Counted from the stretch's first letter, positions 1 through 7,991 are shown. The stretch is 64,000 nt of DNA from Polycladomyces abyssicola (GCF_018326425.1 NZ_AP024601.1:2034001-2098000), one strand, 5' to 3'. Translations and numbers: made by a program. The notes: a model not told the origin generated them from the sequence alone.

Positions 1-40
1 TTGGGGGATACCCGTTTCGTCAAATCCTTTTGAAATCGTG

Positions 41-46
41 TATAAT
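41..46 (+). promoter_or_regulatory. Probable -10 element before the first gene
   Basis: TATAAT lies 53 bases upstream of the acetyltransferase start. A weak -35 (GTCAAA, 19-24) precedes it by 16 bases. The match of the -10 is exact, the -35 is poor, so this is a tentative sigma-A promoter. Confidence 0.4.
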
Positions 47-98
47 GAAAAGGGAAGCCGGACCGAATTTGAGGAGGGGAAAGGAGGCGTCTGCCACG

Positions 99-572
99 AT
101 GAGCCATTACAAAGTGGAACGGCTCAAGATCAATTACAAAACACTGGAAGAATTCCAAAAGTTTCGTGAGTACGGACTACAGGAGTTATCCATGTTGGAA
201 GATTTGCAAGCCAACATCATCGAGAACGACAGCAACTCCCCGTTTTACGGCATTTACTTGGACGGGAACTTGATCGCCCGCGCCAGCTTGTACCGCATCG
301 ATGCCAAATACGACCGTTATTTCGATCCACCGCAAGATTACTATGAGTTGTGGAAGTTGGAAGTGCTCCCCCAGTATCGACATCGAGGATGCGGCACAGC
401 ACTGGTGGAACACGCCAAAAGCCTGGGTTTGCCGATTAAGACCAACGCCCGCTGTCGATCTGATGAATTTTGGAAAAAGATGGGTTTCATACCAGTCAAA
501 TACGATCCCGTACGAGATCGGGGAGAGAACCCTTATGTCTGGACACCACCTGGTGTCAGTCTCAAGGAATAA
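99..572 (+). CDS. GNAT-family N-acetyltransferase, YlbP-like
   Basis: This 157-residue protein has a GNAT fold, with the acetyl-CoA-binding segment VLPQYRHRGCGTALVEHAK followed by a C-terminal WKKMGF motif typical of the last GNAT strand. It resembles B. subtilis YlbP, whose substrate is unknown to me. I chose the ATG at 99 because AAGGAGG (81-87) sits 11 bases upstream; an in-frame ATG at 30 would add an unconserved 23-residue leader. It is likely monocistronic, followed by a GGGACCG hairpin at 654-679. The fold is clear; the acceptor molecule is not. Confidence 0.85.
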   Translation: MSHYKVERLKINYKTLEEFQKFREYGLQELSMLEDLQANIIENDSNSPFYGIYLDGNLIARASLYRIDAKYDRYFDPPQDYYELWKLEVLPQYRHRGCGTALVEHAKSLGLPIKTNARCRSDEFWKKMGFIPVKYDPVRDRGENPYVWTPPGVSLKE

Positions 573-653
573 CCGGGCAAAGGTCACATGATTCCTGATC
601 GTGAGCACCGGTATCTGGAGAATCCGACCATCGCTTCCAGGCAAAACAAATAC

Positions 654-679
654 GGGACCGTTTTCATTTAAACGGTCCC
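654..679. terminator. Hairpin between converging genes
   Basis: GGGACCGTTT and AAACGGTCCC form a perfect 10-bp stem with a 6-base loop between the acetyltransferase (plus) and rsfA (minus). The minus side is followed by a T-rich stretch, so it may serve both directions. Confidence 0.6.
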
Positions 680-796
680 TCATTAAAACTGCTGCCAACG
701 TCCACGAAAAGCCGTCTCCCGCCTCCGTTCCGTATCCTTACGTTGGAATCGGTCGGATGGAAGAAGGCTTTCGCTCATCGCAGGTATACAACCCGC

Positions 797-1417
797 TCAT
801 TTGTCAATTCGTTCCAAATTCCCGTTTTCGTCCATTTTAAACTTGGTTTTCAGCTTTTCGTCGTCCTCTTCTTCCAACAGCGCCAATTTCCTCGCCCTGT
901 CCATGATTTGAATCAGGGCTTTGTAATCGTCATTGACGACTTGGTAGTCGGTCTGCACGTTGTTGAGTTGGCTCTTCATCTCTTCGTTTTCTTTCGACAA
1001 TTGCCGAATCTGTTCTTCCCGCTCCTTGATTTCTTGCTCCAATAGCTTGTGTTGACGCTTTAACTCAGCCACTTCGTTTTTATGTGTGCGCAGAAACCGA
1101 ATGATGGAATCCAGGGACAACAGATGATCTTCCCCATGATCCAATTGCTCGCTCAACACACGTACACGTGAGATGCGGCCTTTTTCTTTGTTCCTTTTTT
1201 GCCGCTGCGATTTGGCAATTTGAATGGCTGCCTCATACTTTTTCCTCACAAAGCTGTTCCAGCGAAATCCGCATGCCGCCGGCGTCCGTCCCAGCTTCTC
1301 AGCCACTTCTTCAAAAGCGGCCAACTGTGTACTACCCTCACGAATATGACGCAATGTCACCTCTGCAAGGACAAGATCGTCGTCCGGCGTCCATGCGTCT
1401 TGTCTTTTCACCACCAT
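797..1417 (-). CDS. rsfA: RsfA-family prespore transcription regulator
   Basis: The 206-residue product begins with a Myb/SANT-like DNA-binding domain (residues about 5-60: DAWTPDDDLVLAEVTLRHI through GFRWNSFVRKKY) and continues with a long charged coiled coil (about 105-180, rich in E, K, Q and L). This is the architecture of RsfA, which in B. subtilis tunes sigma-F and sigma-G dependent genes in the forespore. A separate transcription unit is indicated by flanking hairpins. SD-like GGGAGGG precedes the ATG. Two copies of CATTTGGTATA lie upstream (1470-1480, 1524-1534). Gene symbol is by family resemblance. Confidence 0.85.
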   Translation of the reverse strand: MVVKRQDAWTPDDDLVLAEVTLRHIREGSTQLAAFEEVAEKLGRTPAACGFRWNSFVRKKYEAAIQIAKSQRQKRNKEKGRISRVRVLSEQLDHGEDHLLSLDSIIRFLRTHKNEVAELKRQHKLLEQEIKEREEQIRQLSKENEEMKSQLNNVQTDYQVVNDDYKALIQIMDRARKLALLEEEDDEKLKTKFKMDENGNLERIDK

Positions 1418-1558
1418 GATAACCCTCCCTGATCAAGCTTCCCACAACTCAATTTGTTCTATTTGTATGCATTTGGTATAAAACGTAGTATATGTAACTA
1501 GTAAATTTTATAACCGAATTGTCCATTTGGTATACATGCCGTCCCCAGACATGAGAAA

Positions 1559-1583
1559 AACCGCCCATGATGGGCGGTTTTTC
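1559..1583 (-). terminator. Terminator of the enoyl-CoA hydratase gene
   Basis: CCGCCCATGATGGGCGG is a palindromic stem flanked on both sides by A/T runs, so read on the minus strand it has the stem plus T-tract of an intrinsic terminator, 30 bases past the stop codon at 1612. Confidence 0.75.
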
Positions 1584-1611
1584 TGAGAGTTCCGTCTCCT
1601 AAGATGGATGA

Positions 1612-2379
1612 CTACAATCGGCCGGTCCGACGCAAAAAAATTTCAACAGCCCGATGGTGTACATCCGACTCCCACAGCCGGGAACAGGTCCGGCTCTCCC
1701 ACTCCGTCAATTCCTGCGGATCAGCGCCGTCGCGTACCCGGTTGGCCAATTCCATATACGCCTCAATAACCGGCAACGGTGTACGGGCAATGGTTTCTGC
1801 GAACCGTTGGACTTCTTCTTCCAGCTGTTCCGACGGTACCACCCGATCGACTAACCCGTATTGAAACGCCTGGGTGCTGTCGATTCGCTCCCCGGTTAAA
1901 AGCAATGCCAATGCGCGACTACGCCCCACCAGGCGGATCAGGCGTGAACCGCCTCCCCATCCAGTCGTAATCCCCAAACCAGCTTGAATAAATCCGAACT
2001 TTGCAGTATCTGACGCAAACCGGAAATCACAGCTGACTGCAATTTCACATCCGCCTCCCACCGCCGCTCCCCCGACGGCAGCGATCGTCGGTTTTCCCAA
2101 TCGCTCCAAAACATCCAACAGCCGTCCCATCCGCGCATGCACCGGATAAATCGCATCCGCTGTCTTCAGCCTGTGAAACTCTGTCAAATCGCCGCCTGAA
2201 ACAAATGCTCGTTCATCCCCCGTAAACACCAACACTTTCACATCGGAATCCGATTTCCACTTTGCCAACACCTCTTCCAACTCCTGCATCATTTGCAGGT
2301 TGACCGCATTGCGCACATCAGGACGATGAAACCGAATCCAACCGACGCCATTTTTTTGTTCGGTGATCAATGTCTGCAT
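1612..2379 (-). CDS. Enoyl-CoA hydratase/isomerase family protein
   Basis: The 255-residue protein is a full-length crotonase. It has the oxyanion-hole segments ERAFVSGGDL (about residues 55-64) and AAVGGAAVGGGCEIAVSCDF (about 93-112), and the usual C-terminal helical region. Crotonases hydrate or isomerise acyl-CoA double bonds; the exact substrate cannot be told from sequence. The reading frame stays open for another 99 codons upstream, but that stretch has no family similarity and overlaps the DUF2626 gene on the other strand, so I start at ATG 2379 (MQTLITE). The gene stands alone. Confidence 0.85.
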   Translation of the reverse strand: MQTLITEQKNGVGWIRFHRPDVRNAVNLQMMQELEEVLAKWKSDSDVKVLVFTGDERAFVSGGDLTEFHRLKTADAIYPVHARMGRLLDVLERLGKPTIAAVGGAAVGGGCEIAVSCDFRFASDTAKFGFIQAGLGITTGWGGGSRLIRLVGRSRALALLLTGERIDSTQAFQYGLVDRVVPSEQLEEEVQRFAETIARTPLPVIEAYMELANRVRDGADPQELTEWESRTCSRLWESDVHHRAVEIFLRRTGRL

Positions 2380-2574
2380 GTTCTCATCCCCTGTCTTTTT
2401 TCCCATATGCTCATCATCACAGGATGTATCCGCTTTTAAAAAACGTTTACTTCGTATATAATAACCTCTGTGGTATGATAGTTCCGAACAGTGACACCGT
2501 GCCGTAAAGTGTTCGATCGCAGGCTTGACGGGCACGCGTCCAGAACGTACTGAATCGCGGAAGGAGTGGGAAAA

Positions 2575-2808
2575 ATGGATCGGATGTTCCGGGTACTCGG
2601 GTTCTGGTGCTTGGCCATGGGCATCATGTTCTTGGCCGGCGGCATGTACTCGTTGGCGTTGCTCTTTTTCGCCCAAACCGTCCTGTTCGTCGTGCTGGGC
2701 TTCATGGGTTTCACCGAACGGACGTACATGTACCTGTTCTGTGGTTATATGGTCGTCGCATTTATCGGCATGGTCACCTATTCATTCTTTTTCATGCCGC
2801 AAGGTTGA
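2575..2808 (+). CDS. DUF2626 small membrane protein, YqgY-like
   Basis: The 77-residue protein has two to three hydrophobic segments and the family pattern RVLGFW near the N-terminus and TERTYMYLF in the middle, as in B. subtilis YqgY (DUF2626). Function is unknown. A GTG at 2566 overlaps the AAGGAG ribosome binding site (2561-2566), so the ATG at 2575 is the better start. A terminator follows at once. Confidence 0.8.
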   Translation: MDRMFRVLGFWCLAMGIMFLAGGMYSLALLFFAQTVLFVVLGFMGFTERTYMYLFCGYMVVAFIGMVTYSFFFMPQG

Positions 2809-2828
2809 CGCATCTGCACACCAAACCT

Positions 2829-2851
2829 GCTCCCGAACCGGGGGCTTTTTT
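2829..2851 (+). terminator. Terminator after the DUF2626 gene
   Basis: GCTCCCG-AAC-CGGGGGC forms a 7-bp stem (one G-T pair) followed by six T residues; its T-tract reaches the stop codon of the converging midA gene. Confidence 0.7.
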
Positions 2852-3981
2852 CATTCTCCGGCATGCAGGACTTCTGCTAGCTCATCGAACTGGACCCCTT
2901 TTGCCTGAATCAGCACGCGGAACCGTTCCCCCATCCCCTCGGATAGGACGAGATGACGGATGGCCCGGTTCCGACGGGCGGATGCACTGAACGGATCCGG
3001 GTCATGGTGTTCGGTCAGTAAACGTAAAATGCCGGCGGCGACAAGAAAACGCGATTGTGGACCGTACCAGACCGTCTCCAGCCCTGCTTTCTTTCCCCAC
3101 CGCATCAAATCGTCAAAGTTGACGTCGGCGGTGATGTCCGATTCGCCGGGAGCATCATACAAGCGTCGATGCGCATGATGCCGGGAATAACAACGAATCG
3201 TTCCTTCCGGTCGATGGGGTCCGCGCACTTCTTCTTCCCGACCGCCATAATCGAAGGTGACGACAAACCCTTCCCGCAAGCTGACAGCCACTTGATTGAG
3301 CCACTCCCGTGCCCGGGTGTTGACCTCAGTTTCCGTTCCGTCCGGCCACGATTCCCGCCATTTTTCAACGTACCAAAACAATGCGGGATCGGTGATCGGA
3401 CGCGTGACTTCATGCAGGCGGCGCCGCTCATCCCAGGAGACGTGAATCTCACACCAATGTCCGTTTTCTTTGCGCAACCGATGCACCGGAAATGCATCGA
3501 TCAGCTCGTTACTGAGCACGACACAAGGTACGGAGTTCAACACAGGTTCCGGTCGCTGTGTCCACATAATCTTTGAACCGAAGCGTGCCAGCCGCTCCCG
3601 TTGCCTGCGTCGATGATCCGCACTTCTCTCCACCATGACATAGGTGAGAGAAGAAAATACCGCCGTTTCTCTTAGTCCTTCCAGCAACTGTTCCGCCCAG
3701 CGGCCGTCCCCTCCGCCAAATTCGACAATCGCCCAAGATCCTTTTCCGCAAAAAGAGCGGTGCATCGTTTCAAGAACACCGCTCATGACACTACCGAACA
3801 CATCCCCCACCATCGGACTGGTGTAATAATCTCCGTGTTTTCCCCATTTCGGCCGCTCCTGTTGATAATAACCCCAAAGCGGATGGTACAACGCCAGCTC
3901 CATAAACCGGATAAACGGGATCGAACCGCCGGGCGCATGGCTGATTTCCTCCACCAATACCTTCTCCAGAGGTCGCATCAT
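2851..3981 (-). CDS. MidA-family SAM-dependent methyltransferase
   Basis: The 376-residue protein matches the MidA/NDUFAF7 family (class I SAM-dependent methyltransferases; the mitochondrial member methylates an arginine of complex I). Visible hallmarks are the N-terminal PFIRFMELALYHPLWGYY, GDYYTSPMVGDVFG and the SAM-binding IVEFGGGDGRWAEQLL. The bacterial substrate is unknown to me. It is the last gene of a minus operon: the upstream cysK stop lies 10 bases before. A TTG at 3987 is in frame, but GAGGGA is better spaced from the ATG at 3981. Confidence 0.8.
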   Translation of the reverse strand: MMRPLEKVLVEEISHAPGGSIPFIRFMELALYHPLWGYYQQERPKWGKHGDYYTSPMVGDVFGSVMSGVLETMHRSFCGKGSWAIVEFGGGDGRWAEQLLEGLRETAVFSSLTYVMVERSADHRRRQRERLARFGSKIMWTQRPEPVLNSVPCVVLSNELIDAFPVHRLRKENGHWCEIHVSWDERRRLHEVTRPITDPALFWYVEKWRESWPDGTETEVNTRAREWLNQVAVSLREGFVVTFDYGGREEEVRGPHRPEGTIRCYSRHHAHRRLYDAPGESDITADVNFDDLMRWGKKAGLETVWYGPQSRFLVAAGILRLLTEHHDPDPFSASARRNRAIRHLVLSEGMGERFRVLIQAKGVQFDELAEVLHAGE

Positions 3982-3991
3982 CCACAATCCC

Positions 3992-4936
3992 TCATTCCGA
4001 GGAGAACAGGTCGGTGCTCAAATACCGTTCACCAGTATCCGGAGCGATGCAAACGACCCGCTTGCCTTTGCCCAACCGTCTGGCCACTTGCAATGCAGTC
4101 CATACCGATGCGCCAGAGGAGGGGCCTACCAGGATGCCTTCCAGTCGGGCCAGTTTCCGGGCTGTTTCTGCCGCATCCTCGTCCGTCACGTGGAAAATCT
4201 CGTCATAAATGTCCTGGTTCAAAATCGGCGGGATGAAACCGGGGCTCGTTCCCGGAATTTTGTGCGGCCCGGGTTGTCCGCCAGCCAACACGGGCGATCC
4301 CTTCGGTTCGACCACGGCGATATACAGATTGGGATAGTGCTGTTTTAACACTTCACCCGTACCGGTAATTGTCCCCCCGGTTCCCGCCGTCGCCACGAAC
4401 GCATCCAGACGATCCCCCATCTGCTCGATAATTTCCCGAGCGGTTGTCCGCCGATGGACTTCGGGATTGGCTTCATTTTCAAACTGCAACGGCATGAATG
4501 CACCGGGCGTTTTCTCCAAAATTTCTTTGGCGACACGGATCGCACCTGGCATCCGTTCATGACCGGGAGAGAGGACCACCTCCGCCCCGTACGCCTTCAA
4601 AATGTTGATCCGTTCCTGGCTCATCGTATCCGGCATCACCAAGATGGTCCGATACCCGCGCGCCGCTCCTACCAGTGCCAACCCGATGCCGGTGTTGCCG
4701 CTGGTGGGTTCAACGATGGTGGCACCCGGTTTCAGTTTCCCTGCCTCTTCGGCAGCCCGGATCATGCTGTATGCGGTGCGGTCTTTCACACTGCCGCCGG
4801 GGTTGAATTTCTCCAGCTTTACATAAACTTCGGCGTCACCGGGCGAGGGGAGCCGATTGAGCCGGACCAACGGCGTCTTCCCGATCAGATCGGTAATATT
4901 GTCCACAGCCCGGGAAAACGGCCCCTTCATCCCCAT
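3992..4936 (-). CDS. cysK: Cysteine synthase (O-acetylserine sulfhydrylase)
   Basis: This 314-residue PLP enzyme makes cysteine from O-acetylserine and sulfide. It carries the PLP-lysine motif NPGGSVKDRTA (about residues 44-54), the substrate loop EPTSGNTG, the phosphate-binding GTGGTITGTG and the C-terminal GPSSGA. It is slightly longer than B. subtilis CysK (about 308) through its N-terminus. The start at 4936 follows the rhodanese stop by two bases, with GGAG inside the preceding stop region, so translation is probably coupled. Neighbours (rhodanese, thioredoxin) support a sulfur-assimilation operon. Confidence 0.9.
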   Translation of the reverse strand: MGMKGPFSRAVDNITDLIGKTPLVRLNRLPSPGDAEVYVKLEKFNPGGSVKDRTAYSMIRAAEEAGKLKPGATIVEPTSGNTGIGLALVGAARGYRTILVMPDTMSQERINILKAYGAEVVLSPGHERMPGAIRVAKEILEKTPGAFMPLQFENEANPEVHRRTTAREIIEQMGDRLDAFVATAGTGGTITGTGEVLKQHYPNLYIAVVEPKGSPVLAGGQPGPHKIPGTSPGFIPPILNQDIYDEIFHVTDEDAAETARKLARLEGILVGPSSGASVWTALQVARRLGKGKRVVCIAPDTGERYLSTDLFSSE

Positions 4937-4938
4937 CT

Positions 4939-5268
4939 TTACTCCGTTGTCACCGGTCCGGTCCATTCCAACATGCCTCCCTCCAAGTTGAACAGTCGGC
5001 GAAATCCTTTGTCTGCCAAAACGTGCGCAGCGATGACGCTACGGCGTCCGCTTCTGCAGACCAACAAAATATCCCGGTCTTTGACCGATTCCAGCTCGTG
5101 TGCCCGCTCTTCCATTTCATCGTGGGGGATGTGAATTGCCCCAGGAATGTGGCCGGATTGAAACTCCTCGTCTGTTCGGACGTCAACGACCACAAATCGT
5201 TCTTTCTCACGCGCAAAGGTTTGGCTCAACTCTTCGGCCGCAATATCCTGATACACTTTTTCGCTCAT
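4939..5268 (-). CDS. Single-domain rhodanese-like protein
   Basis: The 109-residue protein is one rhodanese domain with the DVRTDEEF entry motif and an active-site loop CRSGRRS, in which Cys71 would carry the persulfide sulfur. Such proteins transfer or relay sulfane sulfur. It lies between a ResA-like thioredoxin and cysK in one operon, two bases ahead of cysK, so a role in sulfide or persulfide supply to cysteine metabolism is plausible but inferred. Confidence 0.85.
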   Translation of the reverse strand: MSEKVYQDIAAEELSQTFAREKERFVVVDVRTDEEFQSGHIPGAIHIPHDEMEERAHELESVKDRDILLVCRSGRRSVIAAHVLADKGFRRLFNLEGGMLEWTGPVTTE

Positions 5269-5292
5269 GGTGCTCCTCCTTTACCAAAAAGC

Positions 5293-5829
5293 TCATTTGT
5301 CTTGAGACATCATTTGCTGAACCATTAACCGGGCATAGCCCGTATCCATCGGTCGGACCACTTTTTTCCGAATTCGACCATCCGGTCCGATGAGATAAGA
5401 AGTAGGAATCGGTTCCACATGATAGCGTTCCGTCACACTCCGATCAGAGTCGAGGACGATCGGAAACGTGACCCCTTGCTGGCGGACAAACCCGCCTACC
5501 GTCACCTTCGTTTCGGCAATGTTGACCCCCAGGACGACCCAACCCCGATCGCGATATGCACGGTACGTCTCCTCCAATGCGGGCATTTCCTCCCGACAGG
5601 GTGGACACCACGTGGCCCAAAAATTGAGCAGAACGTACCGGCCGCGATAATCGCTCAGCTTGACAGGCTTTCCGTCCAAAGAAGTCAGCTGAAAGTCCGG
5701 TGCAGGATCACCGACTTCCGGCGCATCATCGTCTTTCTGATTCACTGTCTGATAGACGGCAAATCCGATCATCACTGCCATGATCAAAAACAGGATGCGA
5801 CGGGTCCAGTATCTGGCCTGATTGTTCAA
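5293..5829 (-). CDS. ResA/TlpA-like membrane thioredoxin
   Basis: The 178-residue protein has an N-terminal membrane anchor (about residues 10-28), then a peroxiredoxin/thioredoxin-like domain with NFWATWCPPCREEMP; Cys75 and Cys78 form the redox centre. It resembles ResA, which keeps apocytochrome c cysteines reduced outside the membrane. It is first in an operon with a rhodanese, cysK and midA. Start is uncertain: I prefer TTG 5829 because GGGTGA lies five bases before it; GTG 5838 is possible. Divergent from the HesB-like gene at 6083. Confidence 0.8.
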   Translation of the reverse strand: MNNQARYWTRRILFLIMAVMIGFAVYQTVNQKDDDAPEVGDPAPDFQLTSLDGKPVKLSDYRGRYVLLNFWATWCPPCREEMPALEETYRAYRDRGWVVLGVNIAETKVTVGGFVRQQGVTFPIVLDSDRSVTERYHVEPIPTSYLIGPDGRIRKKVVRPMDTGYARLMVQQMMSQDK

Positions 5830-5970
5830 TCCAATCACCCACTCGTTGGCAACATCTTGCGAGGATACCGCAAGCAACCCGATTGTATCGAATTTACCGC
5901 TTCCCTACAAGGAATAACCCGACACCCGCTCGACTTGTCTTTTCGATACAAACATCTTTTGTTCAATGTA

Positions 5971-6000
5971 TTGTTGAAACGGACAGTCCCCGTCTATAAT
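5971..6000 (+). promoter_or_regulatory. Probable sigma-A promoter of the HesB-like gene
   Basis: TTGTTG (5971-5976) and TATAAT (5995-6000) are separated by 18 bases and point toward the gene at 6083. The -10 is a consensus match. Confidence 0.5.
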
Positions 6001-6082
6001 ACCTCTTGGAAGGACCACAAGATCCGTTGCCGCCTGATGGGAATGACCCAACACGTCCCAGACAAAGAAAGGAGACCCGTTT

Positions 6083-6409
6083 ATGCTGGAACTGACTCGA
6101 TCCGCCGCATGCCAACTCCATGCATTGCTTCAAGAGCAGGGCTTGAATCCTCAAGAAGTTTACCTTCGTTTTACGCACTCCGGGGTTGCTTGCGGCGGGA
6201 GGTTCGGATTTCAAGTAGAAACCTCCCCACAGAAAAAGGATCAAGTGATCGAACGAGAGGGCTTGCGTTTTTTAGTGGGTGAAACCGATCGGCTGTTGTT
6301 TCGTGAAGCCCATATCGACTTTTCTCCTTCGCTCTTGCGAGGCGGTTTCCACATACGGACCCGTGGGGGGTTCTTCGGCGACACATCCTCCAGGCAATTA
6401 TTCGGATAG
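6083..6409 (+). CDS. HesB/IscA-like domain protein with a single cysteine
   Basis: The 108-residue product has the start and middle of an IscA/HesB fold (LTRSAACQLHALLQEQG, then VYLRFTHSGVACGGRFGFQV). A-type iron-sulfur carriers normally use one cysteine here plus a C-terminal Cys-Gly-Cys pair; here the C-terminal cysteines are missing, so cluster binding by the usual ligands is doubtful. It converges on a cstR-like gene with seven bases between. SD AAAGGAG precedes the ATG. Family membership is by pattern; function is unknown. Confidence 0.6.
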   Translation: MLELTRSAACQLHALLQEQGLNPQEVYLRFTHSGVACGGRFGFQVETSPQKKDQVIEREGLRFLVGETDRLLFREAHIDFSPSLLRGGFHIRTRGGFFGDTSSRQLFG

Positions 6410-6416
6410 AACCATC

Positions 6417-6683
6417 CTAGCGGCTTTTCACCAACAGTTGAATCGCTTCTTTCACTACTTTTTTCGTTCCTTCTTCATCGCCTTTTTGCAACTCTTCCCG
6501 GATGCACCGTTCCATGTTGGAACTGACGATGACCGCGATGGCACGGTCGACGGCGGAGCGCACAGCCGACAACTGGGCGACCACGTCTTTGCAATGCGCT
6601 TCCTGTTCCATCATGCGCAGTACGCCGCGCACCTGCCCCTCGATCCGTTTCAAACGGTTTCGCATCTCCGTCGTGTACTCCAT
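6417..6683 (-). CDS. CstR-type persulfide-sensing repressor (CsoR family)
   Basis: The 88-residue protein is all-helical with the CsoR/RcnR DNA-binding core LKRIEGQVRGVLRMM. Cys31 and Cys60 are present, but the copper-ligand His of CsoR is Asn56 here (SNMERC). That Cys-Asn-Cys pattern marks CstR, which forms inter-subunit sulfur bridges with persulfides and then leaves its operator. It follows a membrane rhodanese in the same operon, as expected for a sulfide/persulfide stress circuit, and a palindrome resembling a CstR operator lies upstream (7174-7193). Confidence 0.8.
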   Translation of the reverse strand: MEYTTEMRNRLKRIEGQVRGVLRMMEQEAHCKDVVAQLSAVRSAVDRAIAVIVSSNMERCIREELQKGDEEGTKKVVKEAIQLLVKSR

Positions 6684-6715
6684 GGGCTGATCCCTCCTTC
6701 ACTTGTAACCTTCGC

Positions 6716-7102
6716 TTATGATTCGCGCGTCGTTTGGTACGGCCATCCGAAGAGACCTCCCCGCAAATGATACACTTCCTTGAACCCTTGTTTTTTTAAC
6801 ATCCGCGCTGCGATCCCACTGCGATTGCCGCTCTGGCAGTAGAGAAGCACGGGTTTCTCCTTGGACAACAGCGGGAGATGATGTGGCAGACGACCGATGG
6901 GCACATTGATCGCCCTCGGAATATGCCCGTCCCGATACTCCTCCGACTCCCGGACATCGATCAGTTGACTGTCCGTCTGCTGCATCAATTGATAAAAAGC
7001 ATTCGGAGAGAGGGCTTTCACTCCGTGGGACTGGATCCATCGCATCCCGATCCAACCCACCAAACCGATAACCAGTATCCACACCAATCCGCCCAATATC
7101 AT
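6716..7102 (-). CDS. Membrane-anchored rhodanese
   Basis: The 128-residue protein has an N-terminal transmembrane helix (residues 1-23) and a rhodanese domain with IDVRESEEYRDGHI and the active loop CQSGNRSG (Cys89). It would handle sulfane sulfur at the membrane face. The ATG at 7102 follows GGGGAGGG; the frame is open further upstream but that part would read through the operator. It is co-transcribed with the CstR-type gene 32 bases downstream. Confidence 0.8.
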   Translation of the reverse strand: MILGGLVWILVIGLVGWIGMRWIQSHGVKALSPNAFYQLMQQTDSQLIDVRESEEYRDGHIPRAINVPIGRLPHHLPLLSKEKPVLLYCQSGNRSGIAARMLKKQGFKEVYHLRGGLFGWPYQTTRES

Positions 7103-7173
7103 GCCCTCCCCTATGAAGTGAATGACACCAGAATGATGGCCGTTTTCGTGTTCAAGGATCCCATCGGATACAC

Positions 7174-7193
7174 ATATACCACTATAGGTATAT
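7174..7193. promoter_or_regulatory. Putative CstR operator
   Basis: ATATACC-ACTATA-GGTATAT is a perfect 7-bp inverted repeat with a 6-base spacer, about 80 bases before the rhodanese start. CsoR/CstR operators are A/T-flanked C/G-centred palindromes of this kind. Assignment rests on position before the operon holding the regulator gene. Confidence 0.55.
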
Positions 7194-7253
7194 ATTGCCC
7201 GAATATTCACCCATCGTCCATGGATAATCAAGCATGTCTCGTCGTCGGAGCAT

Positions 7254-7275
7254 AAAAAAAGCGGGAAAATCCCGC
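7254..7275 (-). terminator. Terminator of the ccdA operon
   Basis: GCGGGAAAATCCCGC followed on the minus strand by seven T residues, just beyond the ccdA stop. Confidence 0.8.
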
Positions 7276-7278
7276 GCT

Positions 7279-7989
7279 TCATACCCCGACAAAACCGCCG
7301 AACAGCTGGATCAGCCAAACCGTAATCTTGGACATTTGGTTAAAATACAACAACACTCCCAAAACCACCATCACGCCCCCGCCCACTTTCATGATACGTG
7401 CGGAGTGGCGCAGTATCCACCTCGTTCGGCCCAGGAAAAACGCCATGACAAAAAACGGGATGGCGAACCCGAGTGTATAGGCGGTGATATATCCAATCCC
7501 CGCACTGGGGTTGGAAGCGGATAATGTCAATACCGAAGCCAAAATGGGTCCAACACACGGTGTCCATCCTGCTGCAAAGCCGATCCCGATCAAAGTCGAG
7601 CCGAGATAGCCCATTTTTCGTCCCGAAATATCCAGTCGCTTTTCGCGCATAAGAAAAGCGGGTTGAAAGACCCCCATCAAAAAGAGGCCCATCACGGCGA
7701 TCAGCACGCCGCCCAGCATACGGATCGTCTCTTTGTACGACTCGAACAACTGCCCCAGCCACGTCGCCGAAAAACCGAGCACGTAAAAAATGATGGAAAA
7801 GCCCAAGATGAAAAACAAGGTGTGCGACACGACCGCCCTACGAACATCCACCGTTTGTTTCTCCCTCAGTTCACTGACCGAGATCCCCGTGATGTAGGAC
7901 AGGTACGACGGATACAGCGGAAGACAACAGGGGGAGATGAACGAAAGCACACCCGCTCCGAATGCCAGCCACCATGACAAATCCGACAT
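7279..7989 (-). CDS. ccdA: Cytochrome c biogenesis protein CcdA
   Basis: The 236-residue protein has six predicted transmembrane helices and the redox cysteines SFISPCC (Cys21/22) and GWTPCVGP (Cys145). CcdA passes electrons from cytosolic thioredoxin to extracytoplasmic thioredoxin-like proteins such as ResA. I start at ATG 7989, seven bases after GGAGG; an ATG at 7995 sits too close and overlaps the stop of the upstream gene. It forms a two-gene operon with a TlpA-like protein, its probable partner. Confidence 0.9.
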   Translation of the reverse strand: MSDLSWWLAFGAGVLSFISPCCLPLYPSYLSYITGISVSELREKQTVDVRRAVVSHTLFFILGFSIIFYVLGFSATWLGQLFESYKETIRMLGGVLIAVMGLFLMGVFQPAFLMREKRLDISGRKMGYLGSTLIGIGFAAGWTPCVGPILASVLTLSASNPSAGIGYITAYTLGFAIPFFVMAFFLGRTRWILRHSARIMKVGGGVMVVLGVLLYFNQMSKITVWLIQLFGGFVGV

Positions 7990-7991
7990 GC

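Noticed and set aside
186-698. 170-codon minus-strand frame over the first acetyltransferase
   Set aside because: It is the complement of a clear GNAT gene and shows no domain of its own.
2380-2676. 99-codon N-terminal extension of the enoyl-CoA hydratase
   Set aside because: It is antisense to the DUF2626 gene and its promoter region, and crotonases start near MQTL.
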